The notes under the pieces: generated by a model
The model's database searches: none
Told to the model about the DNA's origin: nothing
What the model saw: only the letters and a program-made list of their open reading frames with translations
In this document: positions 9,373 to 19,476 of the stretch, piece after piece
How the letters are laid out: each line of letters opens with the position of its first letter
How positions within the stretch are numbered: position 1 is the first letter of the stretch
From: Gammaproteobacteria bacterium
GTDB lineage: Bacteria > Pseudomonadota > Gammaproteobacteria > GRL18
Reading direction: 5' to 3'
NCBI GenBank assembly: GCA_016744395.1
Contig: JADGEK010000011.1
Location: 1 to 64,000 of the forward strand
DNA: 64,000 nucleotides
Made by a program: the position numbers and the translations under genes

Positions 9373-11223
9373 ATGCAATCCCAAACGTTCATTGATACAT
9401 TGAATAAGTTAGAGAATAACGAATTAGATAACTTTCTTTTTAGTCAATGTCAGGAATTGAGTTTATGTCTTAAATTAGCCATGACTGAAACTACAGATGA
9501 AGCAATATTGACTGAACTGTCTAAAGACAAAAATAAAAAAATCAGAAGAGAAATTGCTAAAAATCAGTATTCACCTAAAGAATTATTAGTTGCATTATGT
9601 ACTGATAAGAATGAATTTATCCAGGAATATGCATTTAAAAATCCAAATTTTTCTATTAAAGCCCTGGAAGATATGGCCAAAAGTGATGATGAGGATTTAC
9701 GTTCAAAAGTTGCATTTAATCCAAATACACCACTTTACCTATTAAAGCAATTATCACAGGATAAAAGCACCGATGTTCGTCATGCTGCTGTAGCTCATAT
9801 AAAAATCCCTTTTCATATTATGGATAAATTTTATTATGAGGAAAGAGTAGAGTATTGTAATCACATGGGCCTAGACCCTGAGATAGAAGCTGGTTCTTTT
9901 GAAAATTGGCACGAATCCTATAAATTGTCAGAATATATGTCGTCGATACCTCCTAATCTAGAGACTCCTCCTGAGTTATTAGTAAAACATATAATATCAC
10001 TTGATTCAAAATCAAACCGTATTGAAATAATATATGATTATAGGGAAATAGCTTCTCATCCAAATTTGCCTCCTGAAGCTTTAAAACTTCTGGCAGATAA
10101 TAAGAATATTGAAGTACGTAATCTTGCTGCAATTCACCCTAACACCTCTTATGATACGTTACTATCTATGGTGACAAGTAAATCAGCAAAAGTTCGTGCT
10201 AAAGTAACAGAAAACCCTAACCTAAAAGAAGATGAATTACATAAGCTAAGTAAAGATAAAAATGAGTTGGTTGTTAAAAAAGCTATTGTGGCTTTACTTA
10301 TTTATTCATCAGAAGCATTAAAAGACTTAGAACTCAATCCTGAATATTTGCTTGAAAATGGATACGAATTCGAATCACTTAAAGGTATTGCTAAACCAAA
10401 GAAGTTAGCTCAAGCATTAATAGGTACATCTCATTCTGAAGAAATGAAGCTATTGTATTGCAATAAAAACTGGGATGGCCTTGGTGCTTTATCTACTTTA
10501 CAAGCAATTTTTATTAATCCGATTAAACAAAAATTGGATCGACATTCTTATCTTGAGTTTCTATCCGATATTAATTCTGTAGGTGATTTTTCATGGTTAT
10601 CAAAAATATTACCCGAGCAATTGAAGTTTTTTATTAAACTATTTGGCAATAATAGTTTAAAAGCTTTAGAACACAGTTATGTGAATAATGAAGAGAAAGA
10701 AGATGTTTTGAGAATGTTACATGGTTGTGTAGTAAAAGAATATGAATCCGATCAATTAAAACAGGAAAAGCTTGTCGTCAATTGGGTAAATAAAAACAAA
10801 ACATTTGGCATGAGATTTCATGATTATTTAATGAAAAAAGACTGGAGAGATAATAAAACAGATTCTTCAGATGATAATTTTTTCCCTCAATCTCAATTTA
10901 AAGATAAAATCAAAGAGTTAGATGATCAGAACTGGAGTACGTTCTTACCAACGAATCACTCTGAATTGAAGAAAATTGCTCATAGCCAAAGACACTGTGT
11001 CGGAGGTAAGTTCTATGCTGAACAGGTTATGCGTGGGGTTAACTATATCTTTTCAATAAATCCTATCGTTAAAGGTCAAGAAAAACTCAATAAAGGTTAT
11101 ACATTTCAATATTCCCATGATGGTGAACTACTCCAGGCTAGAGGTTATTGTAATTGTGAAGTACCTGATGAGCTTATAGAGCGGTCAAAGAAAATATTTA
11201 AACTACTAGAATATTCTGAGTAG
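9373..11223 (+). CDS. HEAT-like/variant leucine-rich repeat protein with PcfJ-like C-terminal domain
   Basis: Repeats of the form ...NPN.....L..L..DK...VR..A...; C-terminal LPTNHSELKKIAHSQRHCVGGKFYAEQVMRG...YTFQYSHDGELLQARGYCN resembles PcfJ-like domains; start with upstream taggagaga chosen over the ORF-track start 9337. Confidence 0.75.
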   Translation: MQSQTFIDTLNKLENNELDNFLFSQCQELSLCLKLAMTETTDEAILTELSKDKNKKIRREIAKNQYSPKELLVALCTDKNEFIQEYAFKNPNFSIKALEDMAKSDDEDLRSKVAFNPNTPLYLLKQLSQDKSTDVRHAAVAHIKIPFHIMDKFYYEERVEYCNHMGLDPEIEAGSFENWHESYKLSEYMSSIPPNLETPPELLVKHIISLDSKSNRIEIIYDYREIASHPNLPPEALKLLADNKNIEVRNLAAIHPNTSYDTLLSMVTSKSAKVRAKVTENPNLKEDELHKLSKDKNELVVKKAIVALLIYSSEALKDLELNPEYLLENGYEFESLKGIAKPKKLAQALIGTSHSEEMKLLYCNKNWDGLGALSTLQAIFINPIKQKLDRHSYLEFLSDINSVGDFSWLSKILPEQLKFFIKLFGNNSLKALEHSYVNNEEKEDVLRMLHGCVVKEYESDQLKQEKLVVNWVNKNKTFGMRFHDYLMKKDWRDNKTDSSDDNFFPQSQFKDKIKELDDQNWSTFLPTNHSELKKIAHSQRHCVGGKFYAEQVMRGVNYIFSINPIVKGQEKLNKGYTFQYSHDGELLQARGYCNCEVPDELIERSKKIFKLLEYSE

Positions 11224-11338
11224 ATAAAATAGCTGCTTATTGGTCTGATTATCTGGATAAGGAATTACTAATACAGCTCTTTTGGGTCGATCTCAACCAG
11301 ATTCGGATTCAAAAAGTTATTTATTTCATCAATTGAAA

Positions 11339-11525
11339 ACTGCCGCTTTTTCACTTTCAGCGTTATCCTATAAAAATAGTCCACTTGGTGCTTTGGAACG
11401 TTCTCGACACAGTGTAAAGAATTTGGGTATCTTGAAAGCAATTAATTTAGCATCAGGATTCAACACCAGAAATTGCCGCTAAACGCCCAAACTGAATACA
11501 TAAGGAGATTCTAATTAAGCCGTTG
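11339..11525. repeat. Dispersed diverged repeat, copy 2
   Basis: Similar to 4776-4963, same orientation; contains the shared exact 23-mer at 11435-11457. Confidence 0.7.
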
Positions 11526-12167
11526 TGGATCGTTTGACTCATTTCAATAAAATCCTAACTATCATTTTTCAGTCATTGTTAAAATAATTCACATTATCAG
11601 CTTAAAAATATAAGTTCAATAAAAGTGAAATATCAGTTATTTGTACATTTTATTGGGCATAAAAAGATGAATGATTTTGGTTTTTTCTCATCATTTGATT
11701 TTAGACAACACGAACGAGGTCACTGAGGTTGAAGAGTGGGTGGAGGTTTGGTTTGTCTTGCAGGGGCTTCACCGAGAGAGAAACGTTTCTCTTTATGTTG
11801 ATCTTGAACTACTGCAATACTCATTTAACGGCAAGTTTAAAAATATGGGACAATTTGAAGAACCCATTTAAATTTATAAGGCTCACTGTATTTAACGAAA
11901 AATGATTTGGAGCAGAGTTTGTGGACAATTTCACCTAAAAGCTCCATTTACTCCCACTATGTATCAAAAATCTATTGCAATAATGGGCAGATTTTCATAT
12001 CCTTAAAAAAGAATTTTTAGTCTAAAAACAAATGGTTATTATTAGTTTTTTCTAATATTGATTGATTTTTTATTATAATAACTCCTTTATTATGTTTCTA
12101 CATGTTTTTTTGACCAATTAATCATAATCAAATCCTATAAGCTCAATTGTATTAACTCTGACCCACT

Positions 12168-13052
12168 ATGAAAAAATATCTAAAGTTCGGCTTCATCATT
12201 TGTGCATTGACACAGCTCAGCGCTTGCTCAATGTCACAACTGACCGTTCGTGCCTCCATGCCAATGATCGAAGGTGGCATCACTGCAATGAACCAACAAT
12301 CTGATTTGGGCATTGCGGCATCAGCATTGCCTGCCAATATTAGTTTAATTGAAGGCATGTTAATTAAAGATCCTAATAATAAGGAATTACGAATCTATGC
12401 CGCCCAAGCCTATTATGGCTACGCATTTGGTTTTATTGAAAATGGCTTTGAAGCTCCAGCTGATCCAGAACGTGCAGCCAAGCTCTATCAGAAAGGTTAC
12501 CAACATGCCCAACAGGTCTTATCAGCTTATGGCTTAAACGATTCACTCATCAATGGTGAATTGGAAAGATTGCAAGGGGCCATCAATAATTTGGATAACG
12601 ATGCAGTACCCGCTTTATTTTGGGCAGCATCCTGCTGGGCCAAATCCATTGATTTAAATCGAGATAAAGCGAAGAACCTGGCCCAGCTCCCTAAAGCCGT
12701 CATGCTGATGCAACGAGTTCTTGATTTGGATGAACATTATTATATGAGCGGTGCCCATGTCTTCTTCGGTGTTTACTATGGCAGTCGCTCACCCATGTTA
12801 GGCGGTAACTATAAATTATCTGAGCAACACTTTTCGACTGCGAATGAAGCAAACCAAAATAAACTTCTGGTTGTCAAATTATTACAGGCACAATATCTGG
12901 AACGCCAACGGTTCAACCAAGAGACATTTCATAATTTATTAACTCAAATTAATCAAGCGAGTGACACTCTATACCCTGAGCAGGCTTTAATTAACAATAT
13001 CTCTAAATATAAAGCTTCTCTATTACTGAACAAGGAAGAGCAATGGTTTTAA
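12168..13052 (+). CDS. TRAP transporter TatT-family lipoprotein component
   Basis: Lipoprotein signal (LTQLSACS), helical repeat protein, immediately upstream of dctP. Confidence 0.85.
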   Translation: MKKYLKFGFIICALTQLSACSMSQLTVRASMPMIEGGITAMNQQSDLGIAASALPANISLIEGMLIKDPNNKELRIYAAQAYYGYAFGFIENGFEAPADPERAAKLYQKGYQHAQQVLSAYGLNDSLINGELERLQGAINNLDNDAVPALFWAASCWAKSIDLNRDKAKNLAQLPKAVMLMQRVLDLDEHYYMSGAHVFFGVYYGSRSPMLGGNYKLSEQHFSTANEANQNKLLVVKLLQAQYLERQRFNQETFHNLLTQINQASDTLYPEQALINNISKYKASLLLNKEEQWF

Positions 13053-14110
13053 AACAATTACACCCTCTCCTCAAGATAAGCCGACAGAGTCTGATTGGTC
13101 TCTCTACCCTATCCTGCATTCTATTGTTTAGCTTCCTGTTGGCAACAACCGTTTATGCAAAAGAACAATACACATTAAAATTTGCCACGCTGGTACCACC
13201 TGACACTGCCTGGATGAAAGAAATTGATCGCTGGGCCGATGAGGTGTACCAAAAAAGTAATGGTCGCCTGAAATTCAAGATTTATCCTGGTGGCGTCATG
13301 GGCGATGAGCCTGATGTATTACGAAAAATCCGTAGCAGACAATTACAAGGCGCTTTTTTTACCGGCTATGGGATTGGTCGAATTTATTCTTCTGCACGAG
13401 TGCTTGAAATGCCCTTTTTGTTTAAAAACACAGATGAGTCCGATTATGTCCGTGTTCGACTCATGCAAGAAATAGAGGCTGGTTTTCGTTACAAAGGTTT
13501 TGAATTACTGGGCTGGCCTGAAGTCGGTAGTATTCATTTCTTTTCCAAAAAACCCATAAACTCATTAGCCGAACTCAAACAACGTCGCATCTGGTTATGG
13601 CAAGGCGATCCTGTTGGTGAGGCCTTTGCGGATGCCAGTGGTATTTCACCTGTACCCCTGTCGATTATTGATGTTTATAGTCAACTCACAGCGAAACATG
13701 GCAGCATTGATACTGTTTATAATTCTGCTTTCGGCGCTCTGACAATGCAGTGGCACACCAAACTGTCATATGCCACCAATATTTCTATGACCAATGCGAT
13801 TGGCAGTTTAGTCGTGAGTAATCGTTTTTTCAAAAAGCTCCCGGAAGATCTTCAGCAACTGCTTAAAACCACAGGAAAAGAAACAGGTGATACTATTAAT
13901 CGCATCACCCGTCGTGATAATAATCAAAGCATCTCATTGTTAAAAGAAAGTGGCATCCAATTTATGTGGGACTGGAATGACCAGGAAAAGCAGGAAATGA
14001 TGGCGATTCGCGATGCCGCTGCCGCTCAATTAATTGAGTCTGATTACATTTCTAAAAAAATGTTTTCACGCACCAAACTTCTTCTTAAAGAATTTCGTAA
14101 GCAAGAATGA
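13043..14110 (+). CDS. dctP: TRAP transporter substrate-binding protein DctP
   Basis: KFATLVPPDTAWMKEIDRWADEVYQKSNGRLKFKIYPGGVMGDEPDVLRKIR. Confidence 0.93.
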   Translation: MVLKQLHPLLKISRQSLIGLSTLSCILLFSFLLATTVYAKEQYTLKFATLVPPDTAWMKEIDRWADEVYQKSNGRLKFKIYPGGVMGDEPDVLRKIRSRQLQGAFFTGYGIGRIYSSARVLEMPFLFKNTDESDYVRVRLMQEIEAGFRYKGFELLGWPEVGSIHFFSKKPINSLAELKQRRIWLWQGDPVGEAFADASGISPVPLSIIDVYSQLTAKHGSIDTVYNSAFGALTMQWHTKLSYATNISMTNAIGSLVVSNRFFKKLPEDLQQLLKTTGKETGDTINRITRRDNNQSISLLKESGIQFMWDWNDQEKQEMMAIRDAAAAQLIESDYISKKMFSRTKLLLKEFRKQE

Positions 14111-14661
14111 TTGAAACATCTATGCCAGGCTGGTTGAGAATAATTTTCAAAATTAAGCATGCTTTGATCGCTTTTGAAAAAATCATTGCGGCAGGCAGCC
14201 TTTTTTTATTACTACTTTTAGCCATCGTACAAATTATTGCCCGAAATTTTTTTGATACTGGCTTTACTCATGTCGATGTCATTTCTCGCCATCTGATTCT
14301 GTTTATTATTTTTATGGGTGCAGCCCTGGTATCTGAACAAAATCGACACATTAAAATTGATGTCTTAGTCCCACTATTGGACACCGAACAACAAGAAAAA
14401 CTCATTCGCCCACTGTTAGTACTCTGCGGCATCATCAGTGGTATTTTTTCCTGGTATTCTGTCGGATTTTGGCTGGATGAATGGCAGTATGCCCCATCCA
14501 ATGAGCGATGGTCTGTTTATTTGGCCTTAATTCTGCCCATTGGATTTGCCATATTATCTCTGCACTTGTTTTTACTGACCATTACCGGGTTTGAACATCA
14601 GCGAGTTTTACCTCAGGAAGAAAATTCTTCTAAACCCCCGCCATGTTCTGAAATAACTTAA
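14107..14661 (+). CDS. dctQ: TRAP transporter small permease DctQ
   Basis: 4-TM small permease, overlaps dctP stop. Confidence 0.9.
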   Translation: MIETSMPGWLRIIFKIKHALIAFEKIIAAGSLFLLLLLAIVQIIARNFFDTGFTHVDVISRHLILFIIFMGAALVSEQNRHIKIDVLVPLLDTEQQEKLIRPLLVLCGIISGIFSWYSVGFWLDEWQYAPSNERWSVYLALILPIGFAILSLHLFLLTITGFEHQRVLPQEENSSKPPPCSEIT

Positions 14662-14670
14662 TAGACCAAT

Positions 14671-15930
14671 ATGATCCTTCTTATTCTCGTTTTAATTCTT
14701 CTAGCCATCCTTGGCACTCCCCTTTTTGCAATTATGGGTGCAGGAGGACTGGTAGCCAGTCATTCCGCGGATCTTCACCCAAGTATACTGATAATTGAAA
14801 TCTATCGTCTGGCTTCCCAGCCCAATTTAATTGCAATTCCTTTATTTACTTTTGCAGGTATCACTCTGGCAACAGGTGGAGGCACAAAACGTTTAATTAA
14901 ATTATTCAATGCCATTCTTGGCTGGATGCCAGGCGGTATTGCAATTGTCACCATTGTATCCTGCTCAGCATTTACAGCATTTACAGGTGCATCTGGAGTA
15001 ACCATTATTGCACTGGGTGCTTTACTTTATCCTATGCTGGAACATGCCCACTATCGCCATAATTTTTGTCTGGGGTTACTCACAACATCCGGCTCACTCG
15101 GGCTTCTTTTTCCACCCAGCATGGCCATCTTATTGTATGGCATCGTATCAGGTGTCAGCATTGATGAGCTGTTTATTTCGGGCGTCATACCAGGCATTGT
15201 CTTGCTGATTATGCTCTCGATATTCAGTGTTTATTCTGCACCTAAATTTGAAATTCCAACACAACAATTTTCCTGGAAACAAGTTGCCTCAGCCACTCAA
15301 GAATGCATCTGGGATATCACTTTACCCATACTGATCTTTGTTGGAATCTTTGGTGGTTTTGTCACCATTACTGAAGTGGCCGCATTGACTGCCACTTATG
15401 TGCTTATTGTAGAAGCCGTCATTACCAAAGAAATTAATCTGTTTAAAGATTTGCCACATATTCTTGTCGATACCACCACTTTGGTGGGTAGTATTTTAAT
15501 CATTTTAGGGATGGCAATGGGCCTGACCAACTTGTTAATCGATTCCCAACTACCTATGAAGCTACTGGAGGTCGTTGAACAACATGTTGATAGCCAGTTG
15601 CAATTTTTATTATTACTGAATTTATTTTTACTCATTGTCGGGGCTATGATGGATATTTTTTCTGCCATAGTGGTCGTTGTACCACTGATAATGCCATTGG
15701 CCGTACGTTACAATGTCGATCCTGTCCATTTGGGTATTATCTTTTTAGCCAACCTGGAGATCGGTTACATGACGCCACCTGTTGGCATTAATTTGTTCAT
15801 TGCCAGTCAGCGTTTTAAACAGCCCATTTTGAAGCTCTTTAAAGCCACCTTCCCATTTCTGATAATTATGCTGTTCTGGCTACTATTAGTGACCTATATC
15901 CCATTTCTAACCACCTGGTGGCGGGATTAA
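14671..15930 (+). CDS. dctM: TRAP transporter large permease DctM
   Basis: FAGITLATGG, GASGVTIIALGALLYP, GYMTPPVGINLFIAS. Confidence 0.95.
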   Translation: MILLILVLILLAILGTPLFAIMGAGGLVASHSADLHPSILIIEIYRLASQPNLIAIPLFTFAGITLATGGGTKRLIKLFNAILGWMPGGIAIVTIVSCSAFTAFTGASGVTIIALGALLYPMLEHAHYRHNFCLGLLTTSGSLGLLFPPSMAILLYGIVSGVSIDELFISGVIPGIVLLIMLSIFSVYSAPKFEIPTQQFSWKQVASATQECIWDITLPILIFVGIFGGFVTITEVAALTATYVLIVEAVITKEINLFKDLPHILVDTTTLVGSILIILGMAMGLTNLLIDSQLPMKLLEVVEQHVDSQLQFLLLLNLFLLIVGAMMDIFSAIVVVVPLIMPLAVRYNVDPVHLGIIFLANLEIGYMTPPVGINLFIASQRFKQPILKLFKATFPFLIIMLFWLLLVTYIPFLTTWWRD

Positions 15931-15986
15931 ATCCCTGTCTCAACTGCATTGGTCGATATTAATCAAACAGGTTCACATTTGAATGA

Positions 15987-16208
15987 TTAAAATCGACTCG
16001 CTAAAATCCAGTCAGGGGTATCTGACTTTGCGGATTCTGAAATTTTTTCATTAATTGTGTCCGAATCATTAAGCTTCTGCTGTTCAGAAGCTTCTTTCAG
16101 TTTTTTTTCACGTTGGGTACTTTCCTTTTTTTGAGTCGCCATAAGGTGCTCCAATTCAGAAAAACTGATTTCTTCCACTTCATATTCATTTTTAAATACA
16201 CTCATCAC
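15987..16208 (-). CDS. Small hypothetical protein
   Basis: 73 aa charged ORF with a plausible upstream region. Confidence 0.45.
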   Translation of the reverse strand: MMSVFKNEYEVEEISFSELEHLMATQKKESTQREKKLKEASEQQKLNDSDTINEKISESAKSDTPDWILASRF

Positions 16209-16567
16209 AAACTTCCTCTATTTAATTCACTGATGTCTTTATCATGTATTAATCCTATCAAAGTAATTTCATCTACTCAGTGAACTATTTACTGCAAAAA
16301 TGTGAAATATTCACCTTTTTCCAATTGGCTAATCTAATATCTTCCAGGGTGTTTATTTCACTTTAAATTGAATGACTGTATTAAACAAAAAGGTAACAAT
16401 TTATTACTGAGTTGAATTGGTGGTCACATTAAAATAAGCGTTAGCTTTGGTGGTACTATCAAAATGAGCAGATATTATGCAGGCACAGTGTTTTTTATGT
16501 CAGCCTATTGAAGTAGGCCATCAGATAATATTAAAAATGAGAAATAGCTAGAAAACTAAAAGCAAGC

Positions 16568-16813
16568 TTAATTCATGAGTTTCAATGCAAAATAAGGCAT
16601 CAGATTGAAGACAATAATGGCTATTTTATAAGTCGCCAAATATTGGAAATACATATCATTAAGGTGGCTTTTTTCAATACCCAATAGTTTACTATGGAGG
16701 TTTGAAATGGATTCTTTCATCAGTATTAAAGAAATGGTACTGAGCATAAGTACGCCGATATTTAGAATAGAGCACCAGCCGAAAAAGGCGGTGAGAAGAT
16801 TAATGTCAATCAT
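16568..16813 (-). CDS. Small membrane protein, DUF6868-like
   Basis: LLTAFFGWCSILNIGVLMLSTI ... FQYLATYKIAIIVFNLMPYFALKLM. Confidence 0.65.
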   Translation of the reverse strand: MIDINLLTAFFGWCSILNIGVLMLSTISLILMKESISNLHSKLLGIEKSHLNDMYFQYLATYKIAIIVFNLMPYFALKLMN

Positions 16814-16878
16814 AATTAAGTCCTATTCAAATTAAAAAGGGGTGACCATAAGCCTAATAGTCAAAATCAGTTTAAATA

Positions 16879-17490
16879 TCACTCTGTCAGAAAAGGCAAT
16901 GCAGCCTGAGAGATTTCTTTACCCAGATTTTGTAAGGCTTTATTCATCGCAAATACCAGGTCATTATAATTTAATCCCTGTACTGTTTCAGTGATAAGAG
17001 AAACTTTCGTAAGCACAGGGCGATCTTGTTTATCAAAAATGCTCCATCTGGCTTCAAGAACAACTTCTCCTCCCAGCTTGCCATCAAAGCGACCTATATC
17101 AATGGCAACTCGAATATCCAGAGGGTATTGGCGGTCTTGCCTTGGTACCCAATAAACTCGATTTGAAGTCATATTATTAGACAAATTAATCACCAGTAAA
17201 CGGCTAATGCTGTCTGTAACAGGCTCTATCCAACGATTAAATTCTGAGACATTCATTTGATACATAGAGCTGCGAGTCACTATCTGAGGGCGATTGAGGT
17301 ATTCAGGAATATGAATAGGGCCAACACCAATGATACGCCCTTGTTCAACGCCGATTAAAGAAGGCTTGCTAACTTCTTCCAGTTGATAAAAATCAGTTTT
17401 TTGTGAGGTACCACATCCAGAAATAAAAACGGCCACTGATAAACTTATGACCAGAAAAAAAATGATTTTGTAAAATTTAAAAAAGCTCAT
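16879..17490 (-). CDS. ABC-type transport auxiliary lipoprotein (PqiC family)
   Basis: Lipoprotein signal; GVGPIHIPEYLNRPQIVTR; last gene of MCE operon. Confidence 0.85.
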   Translation of the reverse strand: MSFFKFYKIIFFLVISLSVAVFISGCGTSQKTDFYQLEEVSKPSLIGVEQGRIIGVGPIHIPEYLNRPQIVTRSSMYQMNVSEFNRWIEPVTDSISRLLVINLSNNMTSNRVYWVPRQDRQYPLDIRVAIDIGRFDGKLGGEVVLEARWSIFDKQDRPVLTKVSLITETVQGLNYNDLVFAMNKALQNLGKEISQAALPFLTE

Positions 17491-17533
17491 TTAACATTCC
17501 TCTTATAAGAGATAAAACGTTTCACTGCATACA

Positions 17534-18556
17534 TTAATATTTTTTTCCTTTAATCAAAGCTTCTGGATGACGTTCCAGGTACTCGGTAAAAACACGCATT
17601 GATTTAGCAGCTCGTGACAGTTCTTTCAGGCTCTGTTCAAATTCATTTCGGACACTGCTTTTTTGGTCAACAATGTCATTCATATTGGATAATACAACAT
17701 CACTTTTATCAAAGGCCTTAGTAGCAGAATCGGTCAAACCTGTCAGTTTTTCATTCACATCACTGGACAATTTAGTCAATTCCAATAATGTTTTTGTTAA
17801 TTGAATTTCTGTACTTTCAAGTAAAATCTGGACTTCCGCTAAACGTTCCTGAGTTGATTCAGATAATGGCAGAACCTGTTCATTCAAACTATCAATCAAC
17901 TGACGACTACCCACGATCGTGGCATTGATATTATTAAAGATCTCCTTTGCATCTTTATTGGCAAACATTTTATTAACTTCAGCGACCATAACAATCAAGC
18001 TTTCTGTTAATTCTTTTAATGGAATCGTTTTGAACAAGTTTTGGAGTTTATCCAGATCGGATTCAACAGTAGGAATTTCCAGATATTGTTTATCAATGCC
18101 AGTGACCTGAATCGGAATGTCTGGATCAAACTCGAATTCCACTAACTGGCGACCTGAGACCAGACTTTCAATGGTGAGCCTGGCATGAAGACCTGATTTA
18201 ATCAGATCAACCATCAGTCCAAGTGCTTGTTCTTGAGTTAATTTTTTTTCACCTTCCCCCTGAATCATCAATTCCATAACTTCCTGCTTCAAATCAATGT
18301 AAACAGGCACTAAACTTTGCTGGGTTTTATGATTATGATAAAGTTTAATTTGAGCAACTGAACCAATCTGAACCCCACGAAAAAGTACTGGTGAGCCAAC
18401 ATGCAGCCCATTAACAGTGCCTGGGAAAACAGCCATAAGCCTCATGTCATTTTTTAAAAATCGACCCGACCCTAATACTAAAAAACTGATCACAATTAAA
18501 ACAATTGCACCTATGACAAAACCACCGACCACTGTTGGGTTTGCTTTTACACTCAT
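17534..18556 (-). CDS. MlaD/MCE family protein
   Basis: N-terminal TM, FPGTVNGLHVGSPVLFRGVQIGSV MCE motif. Confidence 0.92.
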   Translation of the reverse strand: MSVKANPTVVGGFVIGAIVLIVISFLVLGSGRFLKNDMRLMAVFPGTVNGLHVGSPVLFRGVQIGSVAQIKLYHNHKTQQSLVPVYIDLKQEVMELMIQGEGEKKLTQEQALGLMVDLIKSGLHARLTIESLVSGRQLVEFEFDPDIPIQVTGIDKQYLEIPTVESDLDKLQNLFKTIPLKELTESLIVMVAEVNKMFANKDAKEIFNNINATIVGSRQLIDSLNEQVLPLSESTQERLAEVQILLESTEIQLTKTLLELTKLSSDVNEKLTGLTDSATKAFDKSDVVLSNMNDIVDQKSSVRNEFEQSLKELSRAAKSMRVFTEYLERHPEALIKGKKY

Positions 18557-19473
18557 TCGTTATAACCTCTTATTTCATGAGATTTTTGAATTACCGAATT
18601 GGAAGTATCACCTCGACTGAGAAAGGCTTGTACTTCCTCATGATGACTATTCGATAGCATGTCTTTTGGGGGGCCCTGGGCAATCATTGTTTTGGTATCA
18701 TGATCCAGAAAAATGGCATTATTCCCAATAGCAAATATACTGTCCAATTCATGAGTCACCACCACCATGGTGATCCCCATACTGTCTTTTAATTCCAATA
18801 AGAGATCATCAAGCAATTTTGAGCTGACAGGATCAAGGCCTGCAGAGGGCTCATCAAAAAACAAAATAGGGGGATCCATTGCCATGGCTCTGGCGATTGC
18901 CACCCGCTTTTGCATACCACCACTAATTTCTGAAGGATAATAATGCTCAAAGCCTTTTAAACCCACCAGTGATAGTTTAAACAGAGCAATCATTCGAATT
19001 CGACGCGGACTGTATTGGGTCGATTCTGTCAATCGTAGAGAAACATTTTCCAAAAGCGTCATTGAACTGAATAAAGCCCCATTTTGAAACATGACACCAA
19101 ATTGCTCCATTATGCCTAATTGCATGGCATTAGATGCTTGCCAAAATCCTGTATATTTCTTATCAAAGCTTTTACTTTTAACCGTCTGGACTTTGGAATA
19201 GGCGGCGTCACAATGGTAAAACACATCGCCACTTGCAGGTTTATTTAAGCCTGTCATTGCTCTCATCAAAGTGCTTTTACCACTACCACTATTACCCATA
19301 ATAATAAAAATGTCATTTTGCTTAACGACAAAGTTCAAATCTTTCTGAATAATTTGTTTCTCATAAGCCATTGTCAAATTTTCAACCACAATGGCATCAC
19401 TGGATGAGCATTCTTGATTCATAGCTCTGCCTGAGTGTGATTTTAAAGCTTGGTTAATAATCGATTCACTCAT
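18553..19473 (-). CDS. ABC transporter ATP-binding protein (MlaF-like)
   Basis: Walker A GNSGSGKSTLMR, signature SGGMQKRVAIARA, Walker B ILFFDEPSAGLDP. Confidence 0.95.
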   Translation of the reverse strand: MSESIINQALKSHSGRAMNQECSSSDAIVVENLTMAYEKQIIQKDLNFVVKQNDIFIIMGNSGSGKSTLMRAMTGLNKPASGDVFYHCDAAYSKVQTVKSKSFDKKYTGFWQASNAMQLGIMEQFGVMFQNGALFSSMTLLENVSLRLTESTQYSPRRIRMIALFKLSLVGLKGFEHYYPSEISGGMQKRVAIARAMAMDPPILFFDEPSAGLDPVSSKLLDDLLLELKDSMGITMVVVTHELDSIFAIGNNAIFLDHDTKTMIAQGPPKDMLSNSHHEEVQAFLSRGDTSNSVIQKSHEIRGYNE

Positions 19474-19476
19474 GCA

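Noticed and set aside
11282-11482. ORF 11282..11482 as a real protein
   Set aside because: Overlaps a diverged noncoding-looking repeat; the matching region at 4.8 kb has no equivalent ORF in this frame.
4718-11525. Idea that the 4.8-kb and 11.4-kb repeats are integron attC sites
   Set aside because: No clear R''/R' core pair or cassette array organisation; genes between them lie on both strands and include IS elements.
11671-11871. ORF 11671..11871
   Set aside because: Short, no recognisable domain, in a degraded intergenic area; not supported as coding.
16400-16510. Possible IS terminal-repeat remnants (ggtggtcacattaaaataagc / ggtggtactatcaaaatgagc)
   Set aside because: Two short similar words only, with no transposase nearby; too weak to call an element.
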